From positions 93,502 through 157,501 of the forward strand of contig NZ_JAFWOM010000069.1 in assembly GCF_017545445.1 (NCBI RefSeq): DNA of 64,000 nt, in the 5' to 3' direction. The position numbers and the translations under genes were made by a program. Shown here piece by piece: positions 9,183-18,019 of this stretch. Source of the stretch: Fibrobacter sp. (GTDB lineage: Bacteria; Fibrobacterota; Fibrobacteria; Fibrobacterales; Fibrobacteraceae). Positions within the stretch are counted from its first letter, which is position 1; each line of letters opens with the position of its first letter. The notes under the pieces were generated by a model. The model searched no databases. It was given only the letters and a program-made list of their open reading frames with translations, and had not been told where the DNA came from.

Positions 9183-10151
9183 TTAATCTTGAATTTCTTT
9201 ATCCACGTTCTCCATATCTGTCAGCCAAGTGTCGTAAAAGTTTGAATTTTTCCCGTATGAATTATCCATTAGATACACGGTTTTGCCCATCATGGCTGAT
9301 GCGATGGCTATGTGCAAACGTGTAGAGTAGATTGTATCATATTGGTTTATAAAGTTGATGCAATCTTTTAAGTATTGCGGACGGTAGAAATGTATTCGCA
9401 TCAGATCTATCAGGCGGTTAATTGGTTTGACTCCTTTGATATTTGCAAAAAAGTTTAGCCAGCCAACGATGTAATCTGCACGGTCGTATTTAGTGGCTTT
9501 GTATTCGAATGTTGGCCAGTCGTGAATTTCTGCATTTGGTGGGATGAAACTTGGTGTCGTGTCTGTTTTTAATTCTTTATCCAGGCGTTTGGCGTATAGA
9601 ACTTTTCCAGTTTCTTTATTGTTGATTTGGCCGTATTTTTCAAAATCTATAAAGAAGGCCATGTCGGGAACGAGAAGGATTGTATTTTTGGGGAAGTGTT
9701 CCTTCATGAATGAGTACGAAACTTTATCACGGGCGCACATTGTCACATTGGGATGTTGCGCAAAGAAGGTTTCATCTTTTTTGATGTTTTCAGAATTTTC
9801 GTACCAGACTGTTTGTGGAAAAATTATAACTCTGTTTTGAGGATGTAATTCAATAATTTCTTTGCGAAATTTGTGATGTCTTTCCCAGAGGTCACCAAAA
9901 TTTCCGCCGCCCTGTAATAGTATAAGAGTGTCTTTAGGAATGTTGTGATTGTAATATGTAGATAAACTTGCACTATACAAACATTTGTGCTTTACCTGCT
10001 TTAAAAATCGCAGAGTCCCTTCCCAAATGAGTGTGTCGCCAATGTTTTCGTAATAAGGTAATTCTAGATAAACGTAATTAAAATCAATCAGCGGAAGTAA
10101 CTGCTGATTGATTATTTGGCGAAGTTCTAATAATTTTTTTAAGTAATTCAT
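9183..10151 (-). CDS. Polysaccharide pyruvyl transferase family protein
   Basis: 322 residues of the PS_pyruv_trans family (CsaB/WcaK-like), which moves a pyruvate ketal from phosphoenolpyruvate onto a sugar of a surface polysaccharide. The recognisable parts are the N-terminal ENIGDTLIWEG, the Gly-rich LLQGGGNFGDLWERH near residue 90, and the C-terminal STRLHIAIASAMMGK with the family's conserved R-H-x-I pattern near residue 280. The gene overlaps the radical SAM gene upstream by 4 bp. It implies that the glycan carries an acidic pyruvate group. Confidence 0.88.
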   Translation of the reverse strand: MNYLKKLLELRQIINQQLLPLIDFNYVYLELPYYENIGDTLIWEGTLRFLKQVKHKCLYSASLSTYYNHNIPKDTLILLQGGGNFGDLWERHHKFRKEIIELHPQNRVIIFPQTVWYENSENIKKDETFFAQHPNVTMCARDKVSYSFMKEHFPKNTILLVPDMAFFIDFEKYGQINNKETGKVLYAKRLDKELKTDTTPSFIPPNAEIHDWPTFEYKATKYDRADYIVGWLNFFANIKGVKPINRLIDLMRIHFYRPQYLKDCINFINQYDTIYSTRLHIAIASAMMGKTVYLMDNSYGKNSNFYDTWLTDMENVDKEIQD

Positions 10152-11260
10152 GAAATTATTTTTATCAGTCGTTGTAATGCATTCCTAAAGTGTAATCTGA
10201 ATATGAATTTACGGAATAAAAAAGGAATGTGCGTGAAAAAAGATGTAATTTCAAATTCTGTTTTTTGAATAAATTTTATTGGTGGATTGACGTCTTCAAA
10301 TTGCTCATATAGGAATTCCTCCATTTCTTTTGTATACCAGTGTGCTTCTTTTCTATTTCGTAGCTGCCCATAAGATGGGAGGGGCATAAGAGATGGTATA
10401 CATCCTTGAGAGAGAAAGTGTGATGAGTTGAGGCAGTATTTGCAAGTACAATTTCTTCCGATTGGATGAAATGGAATTGGTTCTTCTGGTTTTTCAAAAA
10501 TATTGTATTTAAATCCATTCCCGTAGCATCCGGTAAGTATACCTGATGCCATATCTAAGGTGGCGCTCCAATATCCTGCGTAACAAAACTCTTTTCTTTT
10601 GACCATGAAATTTTTGCATGTAAATTCGAATAATGGCGAATTCATTTCACTACCAATGTGTTTGTATTCTTCAAATGATAGCTTTGTCATTGGTGTGAAT
10701 GTATTATTACTTTCGTCTCGGGTTAAAGCAACTTGGGGAAGTGCGCCTACGTGCTCTAGGGATAGTTTTTTTATGTCTTCCCAATAAGGGATATATTCAT
10801 CAACTAAATTAATTTGAAGAAGGATTGAACATCCTGCTTCACGGACTTTGCGGATGTTCTTAAAGAACGTCTCTAATAAATTTCTTTTTTTTAATTCAAT
10901 GTAGTGAAACGAAAAAGAAAAGTGAAGATGGTTGTGGTAGCCCTCGGTCTCGTTTAATAATACGTCAAATTTGTTAGAAATTGTCCCGTTTGTGGTTATA
11001 TTTACAAAATGACCTTGTTTAAGAATTTCCTTTGTGATTTGGGGTAACTCTTTTGATAGTAGAGTTTCTCCTTGAGCTGTCATTGAGATGAGGGAGGTCC
11101 CCCCAAGACGTTTTTTTGAAAGCGATTTGCCTATTATTTCTGGCGAATAATTGTAATGGCCAGGATCTTGTTTACGCCTTCCTTGCTGTATTAAGTAGCA
11201 GTAACTGCATTCCAAATTACAAGTAGAATTTGGTATTAGGCATTCTAGAAATCGTCTCAT
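10148..11260 (-). CDS. Radical SAM protein with C-terminal Cys cluster
   Basis: 370 residues. The radical SAM motif is CNLECSYC (C14, C18, C21), followed by a partial TIM barrel with TAQGETLLS and INITTNGT-like segments. The last third has a group of Cys residues (FCYAGYW, TGCYGNG, NCTCKYC, QGCIP) that looks like a SPASM/twitch-type auxiliary cluster site. The start codon overlaps the wzt stop by 1 bp and the stop overlaps the next gene by 4 bp, so it belongs to the polysaccharide operon. The substrate is unknown; a sugar or lipid-carrier modification is possible but not shown by the sequence. Confidence 0.85.
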   Translation of the reverse strand: MRRFLECLIPNSTCNLECSYCYLIQQGRRKQDPGHYNYSPEIIGKSLSKKRLGGTSLISMTAQGETLLSKELPQITKEILKQGHFVNITTNGTISNKFDVLLNETEGYHNHLHFSFSFHYIELKKRNLLETFFKNIRKVREAGCSILLQINLVDEYIPYWEDIKKLSLEHVGALPQVALTRDESNNTFTPMTKLSFEEYKHIGSEMNSPLFEFTCKNFMVKRKEFCYAGYWSATLDMASGILTGCYGNGFKYNIFEKPEEPIPFHPIGRNCTCKYCLNSSHFLSQGCIPSLMPLPSYGQLRNRKEAHWYTKEMEEFLYEQFEDVNPPIKFIQKTEFEITSFFTHIPFLFRKFIFRLHFRNALQRLIKIIS

Positions 11261-12519
11261 TATATAGTTTCCAATCCTGCAAATCCTTCAAGAGGTATGT
11301 TTAAGGGTTGTCCTAATGCGTCCGTACTTCCGCATATTTCTAGGTTTGCTAAATGAGGGCTATGAAAATAATGGATGCTTTTATTGTACAAAAGTAAGTC
11401 AAGAATTAAATTACCGTGATTTAAATATTTAGGAAGTTTGATATTCCGTTTAATTGTAAAATGTCCGGCTTCAAAATGTAATAATTGTCCTTTATAGGTT
11501 GATTCGGCGAGTGTTGCTAAAGGAAGATTGCTGGTTGTTTTGAAAATTAATTTTATATTGCTCGTAAATTTTTGAAGAGAATTTCCATTTATTTCAATTT
11601 CAAGACTTTCTTGATTTGGCACGATTGTTTGTTGTGTGGACTCGTTTTGGTTGAGTTTTATAGATTCTATTGATATGAATGGCAATTTTTGGGTTATTGT
11701 ATCAACCATACGAGTTTGGAGAATGGTTGAACCATATTTGAGATAGTAATCTATAGAATTGTCAATATTGCCGCTGAACGCTATTTCACCGTTGTTTAAG
11801 ACTAGTCCTCTTGTGCATAGGCTTTTCACCGCGCCCATATTATGGCTCACGAACAGCACGGTTCGGCCTTCTCCGCGGCTTACGTCCTGCATCTTGCCGA
11901 TGGCTTTCTTCTGGAATTCGGCGTCGCCGACGGCAAGCACTTCGTCCACCACGAGGATTTCGGGTTCCAGGTGTGCCGCGATGGCGAACCCGAGGCGTAC
12001 GGTCATGCCGCTGCTGTAGCGCTTCACGGGGGTGTCCAGGTAGCGTTCGCAGCCGCTGAAGTCCACGATTTCGTCTAGCTTGCGGGTAATCTCGGCGCGG
12101 CTCATGCCCATGATGGCGCCGTTCATGTAGATATTCTCGCGACCGGTCATCTCCGGGTGGAACCCGGTGCCCACTTCGAGGAGGCTTGCAATGCGGCCCC
12201 GTGCGCGGATGGTGCCGGTGGTGGGGGCGGTCACGCGGCTCAGCAGCTTGAGGAGCGTGCTCTTGCCGGCGCCGTTACGCCCGATGATTCCCACGACGTC
12301 GCCCTGTTCCACCTTGAAGTTGATGTCCTTGAGGGCCCACACGTATTCGCTTGCGCCCTTGTGCGCGCGGTCGTTGACTTCGCCTACTTTGAGGTAGGGG
12401 TCTTCGCGGCGCAGCACCTTGGTCTGCCAGAACCTGTTGAGGTCGTGGCTGAGCGTCCCGGTGCTCACTAGCCCCAGTCGGTACTGCTTGCTGATATTTT
12501 CAAATTCGATGGCGGTCAT
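11260..12519 (-). CDS. wzt: ABC transporter ATPase for polysaccharide export (Wzt-like)
   Basis: 419 residues. Walker A GRNGAGKST (80-88), signature YSSGM (168-172), Walker B ILVVDE (188-193) and the H-loop His226 are intact. Residues ~255-419 form an extra C-terminal domain, which in Wzt proteins binds the finished glycan end. It should work with the permease at 19543-20412 to flip lipid-linked polysaccharide, but the two are now separated by 7 kb of toxin-antitoxin modules. Base composition changes sharply near 11,760: the ATPase half is GC-rich, the glycan-binding half AT-rich like the downstream genes. This points to domain replacement that matches the ATPase to a new glycan. Confidence 0.92.
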   Translation of the reverse strand: MTAIEFENISKQYRLGLVSTGTLSHDLNRFWQTKVLRREDPYLKVGEVNDRAHKGASEYVWALKDINFKVEQGDVVGIIGRNGAGKSTLLKLLSRVTAPTTGTIRARGRIASLLEVGTGFHPEMTGRENIYMNGAIMGMSRAEITRKLDEIVDFSGCERYLDTPVKRYSSGMTVRLGFAIAAHLEPEILVVDEVLAVGDAEFQKKAIGKMQDVSRGEGRTVLFVSHNMGAVKSLCTRGLVLNNGEIAFSGNIDNSIDYYLKYGSTILQTRMVDTITQKLPFISIESIKLNQNESTQQTIVPNQESLEIEINGNSLQKFTSNIKLIFKTTSNLPLATLAESTYKGQLLHFEAGHFTIKRNIKLPKYLNHGNLILDLLLYNKSIHYFHSPHLANLEICGSTDALGQPLNIPLEGFAGLETI

Positions 12520-12757
12520 CTTGTTGTGTAATATAGATTAAAAACCGCCTAATGGCGAATATGTGTGGGTAACATGGCCGAATTTGGCCTTTTTAGTTGG
12601 ATTCGCCATTTTTTAGAAAAAGAGAGAAATTTTTCTTTAAGTATTGACAGGAGCTGGCTTCAAAATTATATTTAATAGTGAACAAATGTTCTAGTGCTCA
12701 AAAATTCAAATTACTGCGGTTTTACGCTTGTTCGCAGGGAGGTGATGATGAAAAATG
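12520..12757 (+). repeat. Shared promoter/leader block, copy A
   Basis: About 200 bp directly before the wzt start codon, repeated at 15898-16088 (B) and 17786-17988 (C). Landmarks common to all three: TAATATAGATTAAAA, C(C/T)AATGG(C/T)GAAT, TAAGTATTGACA, TATATTTA(A/G)TAGTGAACAAATGTTCTAG, and a purine-rich ribosome site before GATGATG. Each copy contains TTGACA-N17-TATATT on the plus strand (here 12644-12649 and 12667-12672), which should drive the AbiE module to its right. On the minus strand the CTATATTA box is a plausible -10 for wzt only ~15 bp before its ATG. Confidence 0.85.
12644..12672 (+). promoter_or_regulatory. Sigma-70-type promoter of AbiE module 1
   Basis: TTGACA (12644-12649), 17 bp spacer, TATATT (12667-12672). 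The spacer sequence differs from copies B and C while both hexamers are kept, which supports their being functional. Confidence 0.75.
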
Positions 12758-13644
12758 TTTTAGACGGTGGTTGCTATACTCCTCAAAAGAATGTATATTT
12801 ATTTAAAAAGTGGTCAAATATAACAAAAAATGTTGACTTTGACGATATAATGAATATAAGAGAGTGGATACATAGCAGGGAAATCCGTGGCAAGTCGACA
12901 TTCTCGATTGCCGATGTAAAGGATGCTTTCATCGAACGCCCCGCTAGGAGTATAAACACGGAACTGTCGCGCCAAGTGTCCCGTGGGCGTGTGCAATCCG
13001 TATATCGCGGTTTCTATGTCATTGTGCCGGTCCAGTATCAGCTGAAGGGCGTTGTGCCGCCGAATTATTACATCGACAGCTTGATGAATTATGTCGGTAA
13101 GCCATATTATGTGGGGTTGTTGTCGGCGGCTGCCATGCACGGGGCCGCCCATCAGCGGGCCATGAAAACGCAGGTTATGACTGTTATGCCGCGGATCAAG
13201 GCGTCTGGCAAGAATTCTTTTCTTGATTGGAATTATCGACAAGAAATCCCGGAGGCGTTCATCATGAAGAAAAATGCCGAAATCGGAACGTTGCGTTATT
13301 CGGGGCCGGAGCTAACCGCGATAGATCTTGTGCAGTTCGCGTCGCATGTTGGCGGTTATCAGCGTGCGTCCACGGTGCTGGCCGAACTCATGGATTCTGT
13401 GGATATTGAGCGTATGCATGGACTGATTTCGTTTACGTCTGTTACAACTATTCAGCGATTAGGGTATTTGCTCGAGTATGTACTTTCGAGGCAAGATCAG
13501 GCTGATGCTCTTTTTCGGTTTTTGAAGACGCAAGGTTCCTGGAACAGTATCTTGTTGAGCAACGATCAAGACCGGAGAGGGAATGTTCCGGCAAATCGTT
13601 GGCATGTAAACGGCAACGTCAACATCGAGGTGGATGACTTATGA
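12748..13644 (+). CDS. AbiEi-family antitoxin (type IV TA), module 1
   Basis: 298 residues from the ATG that lies 5 bp after GGAGG; a shorter start at 12850 (MNIREWIHS) fits the conserved part better, and the first ~35 codons look like shared leader sequence read in frame. The N-terminal wHTH region (residues ~36-95, containing ELSRQVSRGRVQSVYRGFYVI) and the antitoxin core (YYVGLLSAAAMHGAAHQ) match the AbiEi family. These proteins repress their own promoter and neutralise AbiEii without stable binding. It overlaps the toxin start by 4 bp (ATGA). Confidence 0.85.
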   Translation: MKNVLDGGCYTPQKNVYLFKKWSNITKNVDFDDIMNIREWIHSREIRGKSTFSIADVKDAFIERPARSINTELSRQVSRGRVQSVYRGFYVIVPVQYQLKGVVPPNYYIDSLMNYVGKPYYVGLLSAAAMHGAAHQRAMKTQVMTVMPRIKASGKNSFLDWNYRQEIPEAFIMKKNAEIGTLRYSGPELTAIDLVQFASHVGGYQRASTVLAELMDSVDIERMHGLISFTSVTTIQRLGYLLEYVLSRQDQADALFRFLKTQGSWNSILLSNDQDRRGNVPANRWHVNGNVNIEVDDL

Positions 13645-14447
13645 TAGACCGCGCTTCTATTATGGCTTGGGCCGAACAAGCCCCGTGGACGGACCCTGCG
13701 ATGGTTGAACAGGACCTGATTATTTGCCGTGCTCTTGTGGATATCTTCAGTGACGATTTTTTGAAAAATGAATTGGCATTTCGAGGTGGAACTGCTTTAC
13801 ATAAACTTTATTTGCAACCACAACCTCGCTATAGTGAAGATATCGACTTGGTGCAGATTAACCCAGGACCGATAAAACCGATTCTTTTCCGACTTGGCGA
13901 GGTTCTTGACTGGATGCCGGATCGAGTTACAAAGCCCAGACGCTATAACAATACGGTGCTTTTTCGGATGGAATCCGAGGTTCCTCCAGTTCAGCCGATT
14001 CGATTGAAGATAGAAATTAATTGTTTCTAGCATTTCAATGTTCTTGGCTTACGCAGCATGCAGTTTAATGTGAATAGTGATTGGTTTAGAGGTGACTGCG
14101 AAATTACGACTTATGCGTTTGAAGAATTGCTCGGAACGAAACTCCGTGCTTTGTATCAGCGCAAAAAAGGACGAGATTTGTTTGACCTGCAGGTTGCACT
14201 CGATAAAAGTTCTGTAGATGTGCAAAAGGTTATGGAGTGCTACAATCGGTACATGGATTTTTCTGTAGAAAAGTCTCCTAGCTACAAGCAATTCATGCAG
14301 AATATGGAACTGAAAATGCAAGATTCGGATTTTCTGGACGATACCGAATTGCTATTGCGGCCCGATGCTGACAAATTTGAGCCGGAACGTGCTTTCCAGA
14401 TGGTTCGGGACGCTTTTATAGAAAGACTTCCTGGTCGAAGAAAGTGA
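13641..14447 (+). pseudogene. AbiEii nucleotidyltransferase toxin, module 1, interrupted by TAG
   Basis: One continuous frame of 268 sense codons with a single stop, TAG at 14028-14030. The N-terminal part holds the nucleotidyltransferase motifs FRGGTALHKL and RYSEDIDLV (the G-G-T and D-x-D sites). After the stop the frame resumes with HFNVLGLRS and the family's TYAFEELLGTKLRALYQRKKGRDLFDL segment. Related toxins have Glu before HF, so a GAG to TAG change explains it. AbiEii toxins transfer nucleotides to tRNA or other acceptors to stop growth; this copy should be dead unless the stop is read through. Confidence 0.85.
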
Positions 14448-14496
14448 CTTTTACGTTGCCTTCCCGTATTATGGGGTAAGGCCAAAATGGGTTACT

Positions 14497-15614
14497 TTAT
14501 TCGCTAATTTTTCTAAGCATATAGCTTTCATGTACCAAGTGACTTGATATTTTACCCAGTTCAGCGTTGAGGTCGTTTATGCCGATGCTTTCTACGAGTG
14601 TTTTTTGGTCGCTAAAAAGGTCTGTGCCAAAACCGAGCTTGTCGCCTTCGATGTCAAAATTCATTGAGCTTAGAATCGTCGGGAACATGTCGATGTCTGA
14701 GAAAACTCTGTTTTCTTCTGATGATGGCTTTTTTGATGAATTTATAAATATGTCGATCCATTTACGGTTAGGAAAGTCTTTTACTAAACGAGTTCCCATA
14801 AATAGGTGGTCGCCGAAGATTACAATGGATGTGTTTTGGTAGATTTCCGCCTTGTTTTACCATGTAATCTTCAATACCTAAGTTCATTCGTTCTATCAAA
14901 TCATCAGGGCCGTAGATTTCATCCATCTTGTGATCAGTCACGAGATTTTGAAATTCCTTGAAACATCCGGGATTCCCTTGAAAGAAAATTTGTCTGTATC
15001 CATTTTTATTTAGAATTTTATAAAGGCTTTTATAATGGTGCAATATGGGTGTTTTGTCATAATTGATAACGAATAGAATCCCTAAAGAACGAGAAAGCAT
15101 TGCGGCAAAGGTTGCCCCGGAACCATAAGAATCAACGCCACCGCCAATATGATTTTTGCTTTTCCCAAAGTTTATATTTTGCTGTGCTAGTTGCGTAATT
15201 TCTGGAATGAGGTTTGTATCTTGATTGCCTCCATGTTCTTTGTCGGAAAATGTTGTTTCCATAGATTCTATATAAATTAGAATGAGATTTCGCTTTTGTT
15301 CTGGCGCTGTAATTTTGACTGAATCTGGGTTAACGTAGTTTTCTACAAAGAATTTTGAATAAGATGCGCTTTTTTCGGGTTCATTTTTTAAGATGTGTAT
15401 GTATTCTGATACGGGTATATCGCTGACAAATAGTGCAATGGTAGCGGCAAAAATATTGTATTTTTTAAGTAGTTTTTGAAATTCATTTTCCTTATCTAAA
15501 TCATCATTTGATTGCAATGCCATGTGGTAAAAAAATGGCTGATTTGGGTCTTCCCGATGAGCGAGAGCCGCGACCAAACTTGTTTGGCCATGGCCGAGCG
15601 ATAAGGGTTTCTGC
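14497..15614 (-). pseudogene. Remnant of an MdoB/OpgB-like phosphoglycerol transferase (sulfatase fold)
   Basis: The minus strand encodes the periplasmic part of a sulfatase-fold phosphoglycerol transferase: RNLILIYIESMETTFSD (metal-binding Glu), SYGSGATFAAMLSRSLGI (nucleophile Thr region) and, in another frame, SIVIFGDHLFMGTR (the metal-binding DH). The two frames are split by one extra base in the CC at 14850-14851; removing it joins MVKQ to AEIYQNTSIVIFGDH. The N-terminal membrane part is missing, and the frame is fused to the copied head of wzt at ~15,615. A dead remnant, perhaps of a former glycan-decorating gene in this cluster. Confidence 0.8.
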
Positions 15615-15897
15615 AAGTTGATGTCCTTCAGGGCCCACACGTATTCGCTTGCGCCCTTGTGCGCGCGGTCATTGACTTCGCCCACCTTGAGGTAGGGGTC
15701 CTCGCGGCGCAGCACCTTGGTCTGCCAGTAGCCCGAAGGCGAGTGCAGCAAGAAAGAACTTGTTCTTTCTTATTGCCGAGTCAAGGAGCGGACGCCGTAG
15801 GCGTCAAAATCTGTTCAGGTCGTGGCTGAGCGTCCCGGTGCTCACTAGCCCCAGGCGGTACTGCTTGCTGATATTTTCAAATTCGATGGCGGTCATG
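15615..15897 (-). pseudogene. Duplicated 5' head of wzt
   Basis: Near-identical copy of the first ~68 codons of wzt (12315-12519): MTAIEFENISKQYRL ... SASEYVWALKDIN-type sequence, including the start codon and upstream block. It stops where the MdoB remnant begins, so a deletion or recombination joined the two. A 79-bp element (15729-15807) is inserted inside it and brings an in-frame stop. The few base differences from wzt show the duplication is not brand new. Confidence 0.88.
15729..15807. mobile_element. 79-bp palindromic element inserted in the wzt copy
   Basis: Compared with intact wzt, 79 bp are inserted between CTGCCAG and AATCTGTTCAGG. The insert contains two perfect hairpins: AAGAAAGAAC-TT-GTTCTTTCTT, and GACGCC-GTA-GGCGTC at 15791-15805. 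A related element in opposite orientation lies at about 45181-45260 (GACGCC-TTC-GGCGTCCGC, ACTCGG, then an AAAATG-CAAG-CATTTT hairpin). It resembles REP/MITE-type small repeats. No clear target duplication is seen. Confidence 0.7.
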
Positions 15898-16088
15898 TTG
15901 TTGAGTAATATAGATTAAAAACCGTCTAATGGTGAATGTATGTGGCTGACGTGGGCAAATTTGGTCCTTTTTGTCTAAGTATTGACAATGACTTTCCTCG
16001 GGGTTATATTTAATAGTGAACAAATGTTCTAGTGCTCAAAAATTCAAATTACTGCGGTTTTACGCTTGTTCGCAGGGAGGTGATGATG
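15898..16088 (+). repeat. Shared promoter/leader block, copy B
   Basis: Second copy of the block found before wzt. It has the promoter TTGACA (15982-15987)-N17-TATATT (16005-16010), then 60 bp identical to copy A up to GGAGGTGATGATGA. A ~40 bp piece present in copy A (TTCGCCATTTTTTAG...) is absent here and in copy C, so B and C are closer relatives. Confidence 0.85.
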
Positions 16089-16103
16089 ATAGAATGGAAT
16101 ATT

Positions 16104-16132
16104 TTGACGAGTGTACTAATATTATTTATATT
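16104..16132 (+). promoter_or_regulatory. Second, module-specific promoter of AbiE module 2
   Basis: TTGACG (16104-16109)-N17-TATATT (16127-16132), with the ATG at 16140 only 7 bp after the -10 box. It would give an essentially leaderless antitoxin mRNA and supports 16140 as the native start. It lies downstream of shared block B, whose own promoter is 122 bp upstream. Confidence 0.6.
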
Positions 16133-16139
16133 TATTAGT

Positions 16140-16742
16140 ATGAATGTCAATAGTAAGGAAAAAATACTGATGAACCTTCTCTCGGCAAGGGGGGGGCGGA
16201 TTACTGCGAAAGAGGCTTCTCTTGCGGGTATCCACAGGATGTTCCTGAAACAGCTTGCCGATGCCGGGCAAATCGTAAGGGTGGCGCGAGGGGTGTATCA
16301 GTTGGTTTCCGCTCAGGAAGATGAGCTTCTGAATTTGCAGCATCGTTGCCCGATGGGCATTTTTTCGTGTGAAACGGCGTTGTTTCTGCATTCTCTAACA
16401 GAACGCGCTCCGTTTGTGTGGACGATGACATTTAAGGGTTTTTACCATTCGTATTCTCTAGCGAAAAATGGAATTGTGGTAAAGCATTCTTCGAAAAATC
16501 TTTATCCTCTTGAAATTGTAGAAGTCAAAACGCCATTGGGCAATATTGTTCGTGCCTATTCTGCGGAAAGGACTTTGTGCGAAATTATGACGGCCAAGGT
16601 TGCTGCGGATATTCAGACAATAACCTATGCGATAAAAACGTATGTTGGCAGCAAAGAAAAGAACATTCCGAAATTGATGCAGCTAGCAAAGACTTTTCAT
16701 GTAGAAAAAAAAATCAGGGCGTATTTAGAGGTGTTGTTGTGA
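16140..16742 (+). CDS. AbiEi-family antitoxin (type IV TA), module 2
   Basis: 200 residues from ATG 16140 (MNVNSKEKILM), chosen because it aligns with the start of the module 3 antitoxin; an in-frame start at 16086 with a GGAGG site would add 18 residues. The N-terminal wHTH part contains RITAKEASLAGIHRMFLKQLADAGQIVRVARGVYQL; the core has GIFSCETALFLHSL and RAYSAERTLCEIM, both typical of AbiEi. Expected role: autorepressor and antidote to the toxin at 16739. Stop and toxin start overlap as GTGA. Confidence 0.87.
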   Translation: MNVNSKEKILMNLLSARGGRITAKEASLAGIHRMFLKQLADAGQIVRVARGVYQLVSAQEDELLNLQHRCPMGIFSCETALFLHSLTERAPFVWTMTFKGFYHSYSLAKNGIVVKHSSKNLYPLEIVEVKTPLGNIVRAYSAERTLCEIMTAKVAADIQTITYAIKTYVGSKEKNIPKLMQLAKTFHVEKKIRAYLEVLL

Positions 16743-17605
16743 TTACGAATAACGAAATGCAGCTAAAGGCAATACTGAAAGATTTGTCTGTAAAGTATAG
16801 AATTACGCCTCAGGCGACCTTGCAAATGTATTGTCTAGAACGTTTGCTGGATAGAATTGCTGTTTCTCGGTTTCGCAATCATTTTGTTATTAAGGGTGGG
16901 TTCTTGATAGCTTCTATTCTTGGAATCGGAAGCCGCTCTACGATGGACATCGACGCGACCGTAAAGGGTTTTAGCGTCAGCTATGAAAATGTTGATTCAA
17001 TTTTTAAGGAAATTTGCGGCATAGATATTGCCGATCAGTTGTCATTTTTGTTTGACCGAATTGAAGAAATAAGAGAAAAAGACGATTATCTGGGGCTTAG
17101 GCTGTTTATTGAATGCCGTTATGGGAAAATGAAAGTTCCTTTGACTGTTGATCTTACAACGGGTGATACAATCATTCCATGTGAAATAGAATACGTGTAT
17201 AAATGCGTGTTTGATGACAAGATGATTCCGATTTTGGCTTATCCTCTAGAAAATATTTTTGCTGAAAAACTCGATACGATTATTTCGAGGGGTGTGGCTA
17301 ATACGCGAACTAGAGATTTCTACGATGTATATACGCTTTATGCGTTGAAGAAAAAGGAAATAAATTTTGAAACGTTAAGGATTGCTCTTGAAGTGACTTC
17401 TCGCCGGCGGAATACTTTTGAACTTTTAGGAGGGTATCCGCAGATTTTAGAAACGATTAATGTGGATTTTTGGCAAAATGAATTTTGGAGAAGGTTTGTT
17501 GCTAAGAATCCGTTTGCTAAAGGAATAACTTTGTCGCAGACTATTGATTGTGCTAAGGAATTACTTGAGTTGGCGAAAATTTCTCGGCACTTTGAGTCAC
17601 TTTAA
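16739..17605 (+). CDS. AbiEii nucleotidyltransferase toxin, module 2 (intact)
   Basis: 288 residues from the GTG that overlaps the antitoxin stop; ATG 16757 is an alternative. Motifs of the AbiEii/DUF1814 nucleotidyltransferases: VIKGGFLIASIL (G-G), STMDIDATVKG (D-x-D), VDLTTGDTI, ENIFAEKLDTIISRG and TRTRDFYDVYTLY. No stop or shift interrupts it, so this is the only complete toxin of the three AbiE modules here. Substrate is unknown; relatives add nucleotides to tRNA acceptor stems or act as GTP-transferases. Confidence 0.88.
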   Translation: MITNNEMQLKAILKDLSVKYRITPQATLQMYCLERLLDRIAVSRFRNHFVIKGGFLIASILGIGSRSTMDIDATVKGFSVSYENVDSIFKEICGIDIADQLSFLFDRIEEIREKDDYLGLRLFIECRYGKMKVPLTVDLTTGDTIIPCEIEYVYKCVFDDKMIPILAYPLENIFAEKLDTIISRGVANTRTRDFYDVYTLYALKKKEINFETLRIALEVTSRRRNTFELLGGYPQILETINVDFWQNEFWRRFVAKNPFAKGITLSQTIDCAKELLELAKISRHFESL

Positions 17606-17652
17606 GTTTCTGATCATTTAATGTTACGGAATTAAGTAATATTGTAACGTAA

Positions 17653-17679
17653 TTACACCGTATCCATGAACGTGCGTTG
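17653..17679 (-). pseudogene. Leftover tail of the wzm-like permease gene
   Basis: The minus strand reads QRTFMDTV-stop, the last codons of the permease at 19543-20412, with one base change over 27 bp. The 6 bp on the stop side (ACGTAA against TTATAA) also partly match. It sits right after AbiE module 2, exactly where the permease would end if module 2 had once been flanked by its own wzm copy. Confidence 0.8.
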
Positions 17680-17785
17680 AACGGCCTTCGGCCTCGCAAT
17701 GACATCCTAGGTTACGAAGCTGCGAATCATTTATGTTTCAATATTTCGTAACCGACGGGTCATGTGCTTGCACAATGACAAAGTC

Positions 17786-17988
17786 GGTCATCTTGTTGTG
17801 TAATATAGATTAAAAGCCGCCTAATGGCGAATATGTGTGGGTAACATGGTCAAATTTGGTCCTTTTTGTCTAAGTATTGACAATGACTTTCCTCGGGGTT
17901 ATATTTAGTAGTGAACAAATGTTCTAGTGCTCAAAATTTTAAACGCTGCGGTTTTATGTTTGTCCGTAGGAGTTGATGATGAAAAATG
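17786..17988 (+). repeat. Shared promoter/leader block, copy C
   Basis: Third copy of the block. It begins with TCGGTCATCTTGTTG, i.e. the first codons of wzt on the minus strand, then matches copies A and B. Promoter TTGACA (17877-17882)-N17-TATATT (17900-17905). Here the leader ORF that follows the GGAG site is closed after 13 codons, so the leader peptide is not joined to the antitoxin. Confidence 0.83.
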
Positions 17989-18019
17989 GTTCTGTAAGTT
18001 TGAATTTGTGGCTGTAATA

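Noticed and set aside
12157..12471. Several GC-rich plus-strand frames over 11,760-12,480
   Set aside because: Shadows of the GC-rich ATPase half of wzt.
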